NCBI RefSeq assembly: GCF_014201315.1
Contig: NZ_JACHDY010000002.1
Coordinates: 186,001-250,000 of the forward strand
Reading direction: 5' to 3'
Length of the DNA stretch: 64,000 nt
From: Edaphobacter lichenicola
GTDB lineage: Bacteria > Acidobacteriota > Terriglobia > Terriglobales > Acidobacteriaceae
Shown in pieces: positions 52,434-64,000 of the stretch (position 1 is its first letter; every line of letters starts with the position of its first letter). The position numbers and the translations under genes were made by a program. The notes beneath the pieces were generated by a model. The model did no database searches, was not told where the DNA came from, and saw only the letters and a list, made by a program, of their open reading frames with translations.

Positions 52434-53695
52434 CTTGCGCAAACCATCCTGAACGTGAACGTATTGCTTTTTGCCAGAACTGCGGCAAACCACTCTGCCA
52501 GGAGTGCACCCGCACCGTCGGCTCTGCTGTCTTCTGCGAACCCTGCCTCGCCGCAAAACTTGCGGGAACTCCGCCGCCTCCTGGAGCGGCTTCCGACGCA
52601 CGTCAGCCCGGCGCCCCTGCCGACACTGTCTGGCAATCGGGAGCAGGAATGCCTTCCGGTTGGCAACCTCCGGCTGGCCCCAACCCCGGCCTCGCCGCTC
52701 TCTTAGGCTTTATCCCCGGTGTCGGCGCGATGTACAACGGCCAGTACGCCAAGGGCGTCGTCCACCTGGTCGTCTTCGCGATCCTCGTCAGCCTCGCCGA
52801 CAACCACGGTATCTTCGGCCTCTTCATCGCCGGCTGGGTCTGCTACCAGGTCATCGAGGCCTACCACACCGCCAAGGCCCGCCGCGACGGCACCCCGCTC
52901 CCCAATCCCTTCGGCCTGAACGATCTCGGCGAACGCCTGGGCTTCGGAAAGTCCTGGCCCGGCGTCAGCCACTCCGGCCCGGCAGCCCCCTTCGTTCCCC
53001 AGGGAACCGCACCCACATCAGACACCCCCAACTCCCCACCGAGCAGCGCCTATACGGCCCCGCCTGCAGGCTATCCGCCACAGTATCCGCCTCAGCAGCC
53101 GTCCGCTGCCGCCTGGGGATCCCCCTGGGAGAACTACGCCCCCCCACCCGTTTCCCCGATCCCGCCCTACGGCGCGCCAGCCTACCCGGTCGATCCCAAC
53201 CTCCCCATACCGCGTAACCGCTTCCCCGCCGGCGCCCTCTGGCTGATCGGCCTTGGCTGCATCTTCCTGGTAGGCAATGCGGGCCTCTTCCATCACTTTC
53301 CCATCCACCGCATTATTCCCTTCTTCCTGATCGGACTCGGCGTCTGGCTCTTCGTTCACAAGATGACCGGCACCGGCAACGGCCTCTCAGACGACGGCAC
53401 CCCTGCCTACCAATACCGCCTCTTCAGCGCACTGCGCGGCTCCATCTGGGTCATTCTCGTCGGCGTCCTCTTCCTGCTCGACTCCTTCGACATCCTCTCC
53501 TGGTCCCACAGCTGGTCGCTCTTCCTCATCGTCGCCGGTCTCATGGCAGTCTTTCAGCGCACCTCCTTCAACTCCGCCGCAGCCGTAACCCACCCTTACG
53601 GGGTTCCTCCGGCTTCCCCGGTCGCTACGCCCCCACCAGCCACTCCCAGCACCAGCATCGTTCCCTCCAACCAGCACGATCAGGAAGGGAGCTAG
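52430..53695 (+). CDS. Membrane protein: B-box-type zinc finger, TM2-like and LiaI/F-like segments
   Basis: Domains in order in this 421-residue protein: a cysteine-rich finger (CANHPERERIAFCQNCGKPL, CQECTRTVGSAVFCEPC) at 3-45; a TM2-like pair (ALLGFIPGVGAMYNGQYAKG, VVHLVVFAILVSLADN); a long Pro/Tyr-rich stretch (about 190-265); and four C-terminal membrane segments (GALWLIGLGCIFLVGNAGLF, IIPFFLIGLGVWLFVHK, GSIWVILVGVLFLLDSFDIL, SLFLIVAGLMAVFQR) like those of LiaF/toastrack proteins. It could be a sensor or scaffold with the sigma/anti-sigma pair. Confidence 0.75.
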   Translation: MTCANHPERERIAFCQNCGKPLCQECTRTVGSAVFCEPCLAAKLAGTPPPPGAASDARQPGAPADTVWQSGAGMPSGWQPPAGPNPGLAALLGFIPGVGAMYNGQYAKGVVHLVVFAILVSLADNHGIFGLFIAGWVCYQVIEAYHTAKARRDGTPLPNPFGLNDLGERLGFGKSWPGVSHSGPAAPFVPQGTAPTSDTPNSPPSSAYTAPPAGYPPQYPPQQPSAAAWGSPWENYAPPPVSPIPPYGAPAYPVDPNLPIPRNRFPAGALWLIGLGCIFLVGNAGLFHHFPIHRIIPFFLIGLGVWLFVHKMTGTGNGLSDDGTPAYQYRLFSALRGSIWVILVGVLFLLDSFDILSWSHSWSLFLIVAGLMAVFQRTSFNSAAAVTHPYGVPPASPVATPPPATPSTSIVPSNQHDQEGS

Positions 53696-53698
53696 GCC

Positions 53699-55426
53699 AT
53701 GGGAAGCTATCCTCCTCCACCCTATCCGCCACCGCCCGGCCCTCCCTACGGCGGCGACTGGAAGTATCAACGCCGCGTCCTCAAAGAGCAGGCCCGCGCC
53801 CAGCGCGACATGGCCCGAGCCCAGCGTGACGCCTACCGCTACCAGGCCCGCAGTCTTCGCCGCAGCTCCATCCTCGGGCCTCTGCTCCTGATCACCATCG
53901 GCATCCTCTTTCTACTGGTGCAGACCGGCCGCGTCGAAGCTCACCGCCTCTGGGACTGGTACGCCCGCTTCTGGCCCATCCTGCTCGTAGGCGCCGGCAT
54001 CGTCATGCTCCTCGAGTGGGCCTACGACCAATACATCCAATCCGATGACACCCAGCCACGTTATCGTCGCCGTCTCGGCGGTGGCGTCTTCACCCTGCTC
54101 CTGATCCTGGGCATCACCGGCATCGTCTTCAGCAGCGTCAGAAATGGTAACGGCCACAGTTACATGCTCAACGGCCTCAACCTCAACCAGGACAACCTCG
54201 ACGAATTTCTCGGCGACAAACACGAGAGCGACCAGGTACTCTCGCAATCCTTCCCCGCCAACAGCGGCTTCACCGTCGACAACCCTCGCGGCGACATCTC
54301 CATCTCTGGCACCAGCGACGACAACCAGATCCACATCTCCGTCCACAAACAGGTCTACACCCGGTCCGACTCGGACGCCGACAGCAAAGCGCAAAAGCTC
54401 AGCCCGACCCTGACCAGCACAGGAGACAGCCTGGCGCTCTCCGTTCCAGCCATCGACGGCACCCGCGCCGACCTCACCATTAGCCTGCCCGCAACGGCAC
54501 CGCTGATCGTCACGGCCAACCACGGCGACGTGCACGTCAGTGCACTCAAGGCTCCGCTTCAGGTTACGGCCAACCACGGCAACATCGAGCTCACCGGCAT
54601 CACCGGGGTCGTCATCACTCACGTCAACAACAGCGACTCCGATCTCTCCGCACACAGCGTCTCCGGCCCCCTCACCATTCAGGGCCGCGGCCACGACACA
54701 ACTCTCTCCGACCTCTCTGGCCCAGTCACCATGAGCGGAGACTTCTTCGGAACCACCCACTTCGAGCGCATCCGCGGCCCTATCAAATTCCATACCAGCC
54801 GCACCGACCTTCAGTTCGCCCGTCTCGATGGCGAGATCGATATCAGCCACTCCGACATCTCCGCCAGCGAGGCCGTCGGTCCCTTGACCCTCACCGCAGG
54901 CAATCGAAACGTCACCCTCGACCGAATCGCCGGAGACGTCACCGTAACCAACCGCAACGGCTCGGTCGATCTCACCAGCGCGCCTCCTCTCGGCAATGTC
55001 ACCGTCGAGAATCGCAACGGCTCGGTCAACCTCACCCTGCCGGAACAGGCAGGTTTTGCCTACCAGCTCGACGCCACCAACGGAGACATAGAAAGCGACT
55101 TCTCCGACATCAAGATTCCTGACGGCGGACTCCAAAAGAAGACTGTTAGCGGCACCTCAGGCAAAGGCGGTCCGCTCTTTCACATCTCCACAAGCCAGGG
55201 CGACATCTCCCTGAAGAAGGGGAGCATCATGCCACTGCCTCCGCTGCCTCCCATGCCGCCCAAGATCACCGTTCTACCCCCAGATGCGCGTCAGGCTATC
55301 CAGGACGCGAAGCAGGAGGCGCGTAACGCCGTCCGCGAAGCAAAGCAGGAAGCAGACGCGGCGAAACGTGAAGCCAAACAAGCTGCCGACGAGGCCAAAC
55401 GCGACGCCAAACAGCAGAACCAATAA
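53699..55426 (+). CDS. Membrane-anchored DUF4097-type beta-repeat protein
   Basis: The 575-residue protein has a Pro/Tyr-rich start, a basic helix (RVLKEQARAQRDMARAQRDA), three hydrophobic segments (SSILGPLLLITIGILFLLVQ, WPILLVGAGIVMLLEWAYD, GGVFTLLLILGITGIVFSSV), then a long DUF4097-like beta region with repeats (VTANHGDVHVS, VTANHGNIELT, NRNGSVDLTS, NRNGSVNLTL). The end is an Ala/Lys/Glu-rich helix of about 45 residues. The anchoring and repeats suggest an envelope-facing beta-helix. GGGAG lies about 11 bases before the ATG. Confidence 0.8.
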   Translation: MGSYPPPPYPPPPGPPYGGDWKYQRRVLKEQARAQRDMARAQRDAYRYQARSLRRSSILGPLLLITIGILFLLVQTGRVEAHRLWDWYARFWPILLVGAGIVMLLEWAYDQYIQSDDTQPRYRRRLGGGVFTLLLILGITGIVFSSVRNGNGHSYMLNGLNLNQDNLDEFLGDKHESDQVLSQSFPANSGFTVDNPRGDISISGTSDDNQIHISVHKQVYTRSDSDADSKAQKLSPTLTSTGDSLALSVPAIDGTRADLTISLPATAPLIVTANHGDVHVSALKAPLQVTANHGNIELTGITGVVITHVNNSDSDLSAHSVSGPLTIQGRGHDTTLSDLSGPVTMSGDFFGTTHFERIRGPIKFHTSRTDLQFARLDGEIDISHSDISASEAVGPLTLTAGNRNVTLDRIAGDVTVTNRNGSVDLTSAPPLGNVTVENRNGSVNLTLPEQAGFAYQLDATNGDIESDFSDIKIPDGGLQKKTVSGTSGKGGPLFHISTSQGDISLKKGSIMPLPPLPPMPPKITVLPPDARQAIQDAKQEARNAVREAKQEADAAKREAKQAADEAKRDAKQQNQ

Positions 55427-55461
55427 CCGCAGTAGCGCTCACAAGTGCTGCTACCCAGTTT

Positions 55462-55500
55462 TTGCTGTCATCCTGAGCGGAGCGAAGGATCCCGACAGGC
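55462..55500. repeat. Dispersed repeat, GTCATCCTGAGCG type
   Basis: The core TTGCTGTCATCCTGAGCGGA, followed by GCGAAGGATCCCGA, matches 33662-33694 almost exactly. It sits between the convergent ends of the DUF4097 gene and the SAM adenosyltransferase gene. Confidence 0.75.
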
Positions 55501-55572
55501 TTCACTCCCCCATACCCTCGAAGCCTTTCTACCCTCACGTCCGGATTCCGGCTTAATCAGAGGTCCCTCAAG

Positions 55573-56550
55573 TCATCTCTTCGCCGCAATTGAAATTGGA
55601 GTCGACGCCCGAACTCCATAGGTATCGGCAAAGCTGTTTTGATTGATCCCAAGGCTCAACCGGCCGCGCGAGTCAATGTAAGCCAGAGGCTTTCCAACCG
55701 CCACATCGCTGAAGGTCTTCACAAACGGCAGCTGGTAAAGATGGTCCCCCACCTGCACCGGAACTACATCCCCCACGTGATACCCGAGCTTCGCAAACGT
55801 CTCAGCCAGCACGTTCAGCACAAGGTTTCCAAACGGCCCGTCGGTCCCGATCACCTCACCATGCAGGCCTGACGCATCCACCACCGCGCTGCGAAGGTTG
55901 AGCCTTACCAGACTCGCCACCTCCACCGCAGGCCCTGCTTTAGTCCAGTCATCGCCCCGCGCAAGATGCGCACCCGCCGGAGAAAAGATATCTCTGCCAT
56001 GAAAGGTAGAAGAGGTCTTCGCCCCGATCATCCACTCCGGATTGGTGATCTGTCTCACTCCGTCAATTCCATCCCTATCCTGAATTAAGGTCAGCAGGCC
56101 GTTATCCGGCAACACAAAATACTGCCCCAGCCTGGAATGAGCAATGATGGCCCTGCGCGTACTTCCCACCGTAGGATCGATGACTACAACAAAGACCGCA
56201 TCCTTAGGGAAGTATGGCGAAGATCCTGCCAGAAATCGCGCACCCTGGGCAATGTCGTACGGCGTCGCCTGATGCGTGATGTCGATGATCTGTACCCCAG
56301 GCGCAACTCCATTCATCACCGCCTTGCAGATTCCAACAGCATCGTCCTTCACATCGAAGTCGGTCATGAAACCAATCGTCCGCAGCGCAGTTCCATCCGT
56401 TGCAGCGGAGCCGCTCTGTGCCGAAGCCTCGCGGACAAAACTCGTCCAGAAAAGACCAGCCGCAAACAACAAAACACAAATCCTCTTGAACAAATCGAGT
56501 CGTCTCACCAACAACCTCACAGAATGAAATAGGGATCTCTCTCCAATCAT
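55573..56550 (-). CDS. Exported SAM hydroxide adenosyltransferase family protein
   Basis: The 325-residue protein belongs to the family of SAM hydroxide adenosyltransferases, fluorinases and chlorinases. The core shows FMTDFDVKDDAVGICKAVMN, PGVQIIDITHQATPYDIAQG, FVVVIDPTVGSTRRAII (Asp and Arg), STFHGRDIFSPAGAHLA (His) and TDGPFGNLVLNV. These are the residues of the water-activating triad, so hydrolysis of SAM to adenosine and methionine is the likely reaction. Unusually, a hydrophobic N-terminus (RICVLLFAAGLFWTSFVREA, then SAQS) looks like a signal peptide, placing it outside the cytoplasm. Confidence 0.85.
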   Translation of the reverse strand: MIGERSLFHSVRLLVRRLDLFKRICVLLFAAGLFWTSFVREASAQSGSAATDGTALRTIGFMTDFDVKDDAVGICKAVMNGVAPGVQIIDITHQATPYDIAQGARFLAGSSPYFPKDAVFVVVIDPTVGSTRRAIIAHSRLGQYFVLPDNGLLTLIQDRDGIDGVRQITNPEWMIGAKTSSTFHGRDIFSPAGAHLARGDDWTKAGPAVEVASLVRLNLRSAVVDASGLHGEVIGTDGPFGNLVLNVLAETFAKLGYHVGDVVPVQVGDHLYQLPFVKTFSDVAVGKPLAYIDSRGRLSLGINQNSFADTYGVRASTPISIAAKR

Positions 56551-56581
56551 ACCCAGTCAGCGACCCGGTTCAAGCACGCCC

Positions 56582-57478
56582 TTGAGCCGCAAGACTACTC
56601 CACAAGCAAGCGGGCCGCAGATCTACGATGTCAGTGGCAGTTATTGGCATATAGACGGTAATTTTGAATCAATTCTTCATATAAAGAACGTTCTGGAAAC
56701 ATCGGAACTGACCGTAACTCCGGTCCTCTGGATGGCTGACGGAACTGAGTATGATCTGGCTCCGATTCCGTTGCAAAAGGCAGAGTCCGTCAGCATAAAT
56801 ATAGCTCACGCCATTGCTGACGCCCCGTCCTCGATCACCCAACACGCATCCCTATTCGGCAGCGCTGGAATCCGCTACTCGTGGAATTGGAGAGATGCGG
56901 CGATTGCCCACGTCTCGACCACTGATGAAATCAATAGTCTTACTTACATCACTCACGCGTCTGCTGCCATCGCTCCCAATCCCGATCTCACAAACGCACC
57001 AAACCGTAACAATGTAGTTGAGGGAATGTGGTGGCTCCACACGAAAAGCGTCATCCCTTTCGTCACTTTCGTTAACACCTCGAAAGCAGACATTCCCGCA
57101 CATATCTTAATCTCTGGCGGAAATGCCGATTCAGCTAAGTCAGAAAATATAGTTGTCGGGGGCGGTCAAACGCAGGTCGTCAAACTTGATCGATTAATCC
57201 AAGCACTGCCTGTTCAGTCAGATGTTGGAGGCGTTCAGGTGTCTTACATTGGTAAACCTGGCACTCTTGTCATTGAAGGAGGACAGGAGGATTTTAATGT
57301 GGGTTATTCCTCTTCAATACCTTTTATGACGTTGGAATATCGGCAGGTGAGAAAGATGGTTGTTCCAACCTCGGTCACATTCGCTGCGGTTGGAGTGCAA
57401 GTTGGAGTTCCTGAGGCTAGAACGCAGTTCCCCCAGGACACAACGTTCCTTACCAATCCAAAGGGCGCCGGACGTTAA
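56582..57478 (+). pseudogene. N-terminal and central part of a large secreted protein, probably decayed
   Basis: The frame gives 298 residues from TTG 56582, with YWHIDGNFESILHIKNVLET, VLWMADGTEYDLAPIPLQK and GMWWLHTKSVIPFVTFVNTS. I recall acidobacterial secreted proteins of 700-800 residues with these segments in this order, always after a signal peptide. Here there is no signal peptide, and only 31 bases separate the start from the divergent neighbour. The frame ends at 57478, just where the long family members continue for about 250 residues. The next frame carries the family C-terminal part. So this is likely a remnant, though a new function cannot be excluded. Confidence 0.5.
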
Positions 57479-58359
57479 TGGGTACGAAAGCGCACGTTTC
57501 GATCTTTAATGTGGAAACGGCGACTTGCAAGGAGTCCTGTGAAGATTGCGACAATGTAGTTTCAGCCATCTTGACGCCTCCAAATGGGAATCTCTCCGTC
57601 GGTGCGAACCTTGGGTACGTTGTCACTGCAAAGATGAAAAACGGTCAGACATTCAATGCCAATGGCAGTACGACATTCTCAAGCTCGAACACAGGCATAG
57701 CAACGATCACCAGCGGTGGAACTGCTTTGGGAATTAACGTCGGATCTGCAACCATATCCGCAAGAGACGAAGACACTGGAAACCCGTCATGGGCGCCTGG
57801 ATCGCTCTGTAACTTTCCAATCCCAAGTTGCCCAGTATTTATTGCTACGCCTACTGCGCCAATAAGCGTGCAGCTATGCCCGACAGCAGTCACTGTTTCT
57901 CAAACGTTCCCTCGATCACTTCCGGACCTTGATCAACCTCTTGCCCTAACCGGTGTTGGTATCTTGGCTCGCATGCTGGTTTCACCCTCAATATCCAACT
58001 ATGCAGGCACCATCATTACCGAGATCGTGACAACAACCGGTAATTCTTGTCCGTCCAACATTACGGATTACACCAATTTCCCAACTGTCTTTTCCCAATT
58101 TACGGTGGGTTCACCCACAACTTGGGAAATGGTGAGCTTCCCAGTTGTGACCAATTCGTACTATGACTCTCATCGGATTCTGTCAGATACGGACATCCTC
58201 GGTTTAACCAACGTCTCTACCTGCACAGCAACAGCGACACAAGTCTACTCTTGCAGCGGCCAACAGATCGGCACGTTCCTGCTCGAGAATACTTACACGC
58301 ATGGTGCGCTGTCAGGCCAGAGTGTGACTAATGTCTTAACAACCAAGACCCACGAGTAG
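57478..58359 (+). CDS. BIG2-like domain protein, possible C-terminal remnant of the same secreted protein
   Basis: The 293 residues begin with HVSIFNVETATCKESCEDCD, which resembles the Cys-rich motif near the end of the long secreted family (VGTYNV, then a Cys cluster). Residues 30-85 look like a bacterial Ig-like (BIG2) domain (NGQTFNANGSTTFSSSNTGI). The rest is Thr/Ser-rich beta. Its ATG overlaps the stop of the preceding frame (TAATG). It may be translated through coupling, but has no signal peptide of its own. Confidence 0.5.
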   Translation: MGTKAHVSIFNVETATCKESCEDCDNVVSAILTPPNGNLSVGANLGYVVTAKMKNGQTFNANGSTTFSSSNTGIATITSGGTALGINVGSATISARDEDTGNPSWAPGSLCNFPIPSCPVFIATPTAPISVQLCPTAVTVSQTFPRSLPDLDQPLALTGVGILARMLVSPSISNYAGTIITEIVTTTGNSCPSNITDYTNFPTVFSQFTVGSPTTWEMVSFPVVTNSYYDSHRILSDTDILGLTNVSTCTATATQVYSCSGQQIGTFLLENTYTHGALSGQSVTNVLTTKTHE

Positions 58360-58367
58360 GTTTAAGC

Positions 58368-59096
58368 ATGAACAACTCTATTTGTTCTTTGAGTGTCGTG
58401 ATCTTGGGAGTATGTATACTAAACCCCTCTCGAGCCCAAGCTCCGCCCACCCCCGACCAGATTCTTAGTGCAAAGGGTGTCTCGACTACTCTTTCCGGGT
58501 TAAGGAACGCTGTACAGGATCCTCGTCCGGAGGTTAGAGGACTCGCTGCAAACGTACTTGCTCAGAAGAATGATCGCGAATCTATCCCTAGTATCGTGAA
58601 TGCCCTCACCCACTCTTCTACTTCCCTTGAGAGAGAGAATCTCGCTCAAGCCCTACTTACATTTGGAGATCCTGCGGGTAAAGCGGGGATGCGAAGTGTA
58701 TGTGAAGATCGCAGCGCGCGAGAAGACTTGCGTATGATCGCGTCGATACAGCTTTTCGATGCAGGAGATGATGGCTGTGTCAACGGCGTCATAGACGTCC
58801 TCTCGTCCACGTCTGACCATTCTATAAGATCCTCCGCGATGGATTTCTTGACCAAGGCAAAAACCTCTATATCGTCGGAACAGAGGACGTTGCTTGCAGT
58901 TGGCCTGCGGAATTCGCTCAAGGATCAGATTCCTGCGATAAGAAAGCAGGCTAGCGGTTGTATTGCTTTTTTTGAGGTACGAGATGCAAAGGAATCACTC
59001 GAGGACGCAATTGGCAAAGAGACAGACTCCTCAACTCTAACGAAGATGCGAGGAGACCTTAGAACGCTTGAGTCTACAGATCACAAAAACCAGTAA
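58368..59096 (+). CDS. Exported HEAT-repeat protein
   Basis: The 242-residue protein has a signal peptide (ICSLSVVILGVCILNPSRAQ) and then paired helices of about 30 residues each (GLRNAVQDPRPEVRGLAANV, SIVNALTHSSTSLERENLAQ, VIDVLSSTSDHSIRSSAMDF, SLKDQIPAIRKQASGCIAFF), the HEAT pattern. It likely binds another protein in the periplasm or outside. It starts 9 bases after the BIG2 protein, so it is probably in the same transcript. Confidence 0.75.
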   Translation: MNNSICSLSVVILGVCILNPSRAQAPPTPDQILSAKGVSTTLSGLRNAVQDPRPEVRGLAANVLAQKNDRESIPSIVNALTHSSTSLERENLAQALLTFGDPAGKAGMRSVCEDRSAREDLRMIASIQLFDAGDDGCVNGVIDVLSSTSDHSIRSSAMDFLTKAKTSISSEQRTLLAVGLRNSLKDQIPAIRKQASGCIAFFEVRDAKESLEDAIGKETDSSTLTKMRGDLRTLESTDHKNQ

Positions 59097-59465
59097 GGAG
59101 TCTGCCTACTTCTGAATCACGTTGGGTGTTCCCTGCGAGTTGCCCTACAGCGCGCTCGTGTCGAAGAAGCTCATCCTCCCTTTGGAATTAGAAACGCTTG
59201 CTGCTTTCCACACCACACGAAACACCACACTTTCACCACAGATCGACCATCCAATAACCACGATTTTGCAGCAGGAAACTGCTCCTCCCGCAGCGCAGCC
59301 AGAAAGGCCGAGGATTCCAGCCTGAGAGCGGCACTGATCCCCCTAATTACCTGAAATCCACCACAACTCACCACAAATGCCGAAGACCGTCTTTATCCAC
59401 AGCCAATTGGTCAGTCCTCTGGCCTTGACTTTCCGGACTTGCAGAAGCATAGCTGGCCCAGGCAA
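59097..59465. other. Noncoding stretch before the rRNA terminator
   Basis: No supported gene. It holds a CACCAC-rich part (59208-59385: CACCACACGAAACACCACAC and CCACCACAACTCACCAC), like the region at 46330. Confidence 0.5.
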
Positions 59466-59497
59466 TAAAAAAGCCCCATCCTCGAAAGGATGGGGCT
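59466..59497 (-). terminator. rRNA operon terminator
   Basis: AGCCCCATCCT (59472-59482) pairs perfectly with AGGATGGGGCT (59487-59497), loop CGAA. On the minus strand TTTTT follows. It lies just past the 5S end. Confidence 0.92.
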
Positions 59498-59505
59498 CTG
59501 TAATA

Positions 59506-59624
<119 letters not shown>

Positions 59625-59654
59625 ATTTTTGAAATCTCGCTCTCGCGATCTTCC

Positions 59655-59672
59655 ACAACTGAATAGATTGGG
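59655..59672 (-). promoter_or_regulatory. 23S processing stem, 3' arm
   Basis: ACAACTGAATAGATTGGG on the plus strand is the exact reverse complement of 62969-62986 on the other side of 23S. In the transcript they make an 18-bp perfect stem, the expected RNase III site that frees pre-23S. Confidence 0.8.
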
Positions 59673-59804
59673 ATTAGACGTTTGTTGCTTTTACTGCGTA
59701 TTTTCCAAAAGATATAACTACAAAGCTTGTATTGAATGACTCCAGAACAGTGGACTTCCCGTAATTGTTCTTACGAGAATCAGTCTGCGCAGAGTAAATT
59801 CTAT

Positions 59805-62753
<2,949 letters not shown>

Positions 62754-63141
62754 ATAGAATTTACTCGCACGCAGCAGAGTGACAACCTCTGCAACATAGA
62801 GCTATCTACGTTTGATATAGTCCACGCCTGTGTCGTACAACCGTCATCTCAACTTGCGAGAATCAGGTCGGTAACACGAAAATTATTCTAAAGACACTCA
62901 ATACTGACGACAGCGTCGCAATCAGAAACAACCTGAGAGCTAGCTGCTCAGCCTTGTAGTTATATTTACCCAATCTATTCAGTTGTCAAAAATCATCGAG
63001 CGATTCGCATTGCTGCGTCATCACTTCGCGCCCTCGGGCGGCTTGAGCATTCCTGCTCAAGGTTCAACCTCCGCAGCGCAGAGACTCAACCTCAAGCAGA
63101 CATCGCTTGCATCACATATCGAACATGCCAATCGAGAAGTA
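62754..63141 (-). other. Spacer between tRNA-Ala and 23S
   Basis: The spacer holds the 5' arm of the 23S processing stem at 62969-62986. I see no further tRNA or gene in it. Confidence 0.7.
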
Positions 63142-63217
63142 TGGTGGAGCTGAACGGGATCGAACCGTTGACCCCCTGCTTGCAAAGCAGGTGCTCTCCC
63201 AACTGAGCTACAGCCCC
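63142..63217 (-). tRNA. tRNA-Ala(TGC)
   Basis: The minus strand gives GGGGCTGTAGCTCAGTTGGG, an anticodon loop CTTTGCAAG (TGC), GGTTCGATCCC in the T arm and an acceptor closed by CAGCTCC-A with encoded CCA. Length is 76 nt. Confidence 0.97.
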
Positions 63218-63270
63218 TTGTGATTTACACAAGTACGATGATCAGATTTACCTGACCGTCGGGATAAAGG

Positions 63271-63347
<77 letters not shown>

Positions 63348-63666
63348 GACTCTACAGCACCAGCCTCCAGCTTATCAGCAAGGAGCCTGATGCGCAGGCT
63401 GCTCTGTTGTTGATTCCGAAGAATCAAGAATCGAGCTCTCTCGAAAGGTTTCGAGGACACAGTTGAACGTGCATAGCAGCTACGCCGCTATTGACCATCG
63501 GTGTTGACAGATAGCGAAAAAAAGAAGGTCTAGTTCAGGCTCATCTAAACTCGCCGAAGCTAATTTAGATGGTTCTCGACAACGTCACTTGGAGCTCAAC
63601 TTGGTCGCAAAACCAAGCTGCCTGCATTCGCAGGGCGCTGAAGTGTGTCGAGGCGTTCTCTTTTAG
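63348..63666 (-). other. Spacer between 16S and tRNA-Ile
   Basis: No gene is seen. An inverted repeat CATCTAAA (63542-63549) / TTTAGATG (63564-63571) could be a local hairpin or part of 16S processing. Its partner arm upstream of 16S would lie outside the window. Confidence 0.5.

Positions 63667-64000
<334 letters not shown>

Noticed and set aside
53912-55135. 407-residue minus-strand frame opposite the DUF4097 gene
   Set aside because: Composition is Val/Gly/Glu/Asp-rich without hydrophobic pattern or start signal. The sense gene is coupled to its operon.
59122-59325. Short plus-strand frame before the rRNA terminator
   Set aside because: No ribosome binding site, and the product is low-complexity Pro/Thr-rich from the CACCAC tract.

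Overview
The window looks like chromosomal DNA from a soil acidobacterium of the Terriglobus/Granulicella/Edaphobacter type. The signs are a GC-rich genome with C-ending codons, a Gram-negative envelope set (waaA, lpxK, a heptosyltransferase), folate-type TrmFO, many exported proteins with Ala-rich signal peptides, a small CxxxxxxxxxC zinc-type protein, secreted S53, S10 and M16 peptidases, and intergenic repeats that I associate with this group. The taxonomic call is inference. The 16S rRNA at the right edge is the obvious test. I see no phage, insertion sequence, integrase or CRISPR array.

Layout. 1-3.2 kb holds the end of a sugar MFS transporter, a repeat-rich gap, a small zinc-type protein, a LacD-type aldolase with a clear terminator and a YagU-like membrane protein. 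3.2-11 kb, mostly on the minus strand, holds a purine nucleoside permease-like protein followed at once by a PIG-L deacetylase that seems to start at CTG, the queuosine genes queE and queD, an exported GH13 glucosidase and a DinG-like helicase. 11-18 kb holds der with a long basic N-terminal extension, membrane proteins, trmFO, a GNAT acetyltransferase and an exported protein.

18.1-25.4 kb is a plus-strand run of overlapping genes, first for lipid A/core assembly (waaA, lpxK, a GT9 heptosyltransferase, an ICMT-type methyltransferase), then a DUF3108 protein, a DUF2007 protein, queC and a TPR protein, closed by a strong terminator. 25.5-28.4 kb holds moeA and moaC (molybdenum cofactor) and egtD (ergothioneine). 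28.5-37.7 kb holds an esterase, an M16 peptidase, a repeat cluster, sucCD and a B12-binding radical SAM protein. 37.7-38.9 kb is visibly poorer in GC and carries two unknown genes. 39-48.2 kb holds trpD, rhaM, a YbjQ protein, a methyltransferase, two VOC proteins, an S53 peptidase, tdk and a polytopic membrane protein.

48.3-55.4 kb holds an exported S10 carboxypeptidase, sodC and a tightly packed four-gene module: ECF sigma factor, zinc-finger anti-sigma, B-box/TM2 membrane protein and a DUF4097-type protein. I read this as an envelope-stress sensing system, and it is the most interesting system-level feature here. 55.5-59.1 kb holds an exported SAM hydroxide adenosyltransferase relative and what looks like a decayed large secreted protein next to a HEAT-repeat protein. 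59.4-64 kb is a minus-strand rRNA operon, 16S (partial)-tRNA-Ile-tRNA-Ala-23S-5S-terminator, with an 18-bp perfect 23S processing stem.

Gene functions are from reading motifs by eye. No database search was possible.
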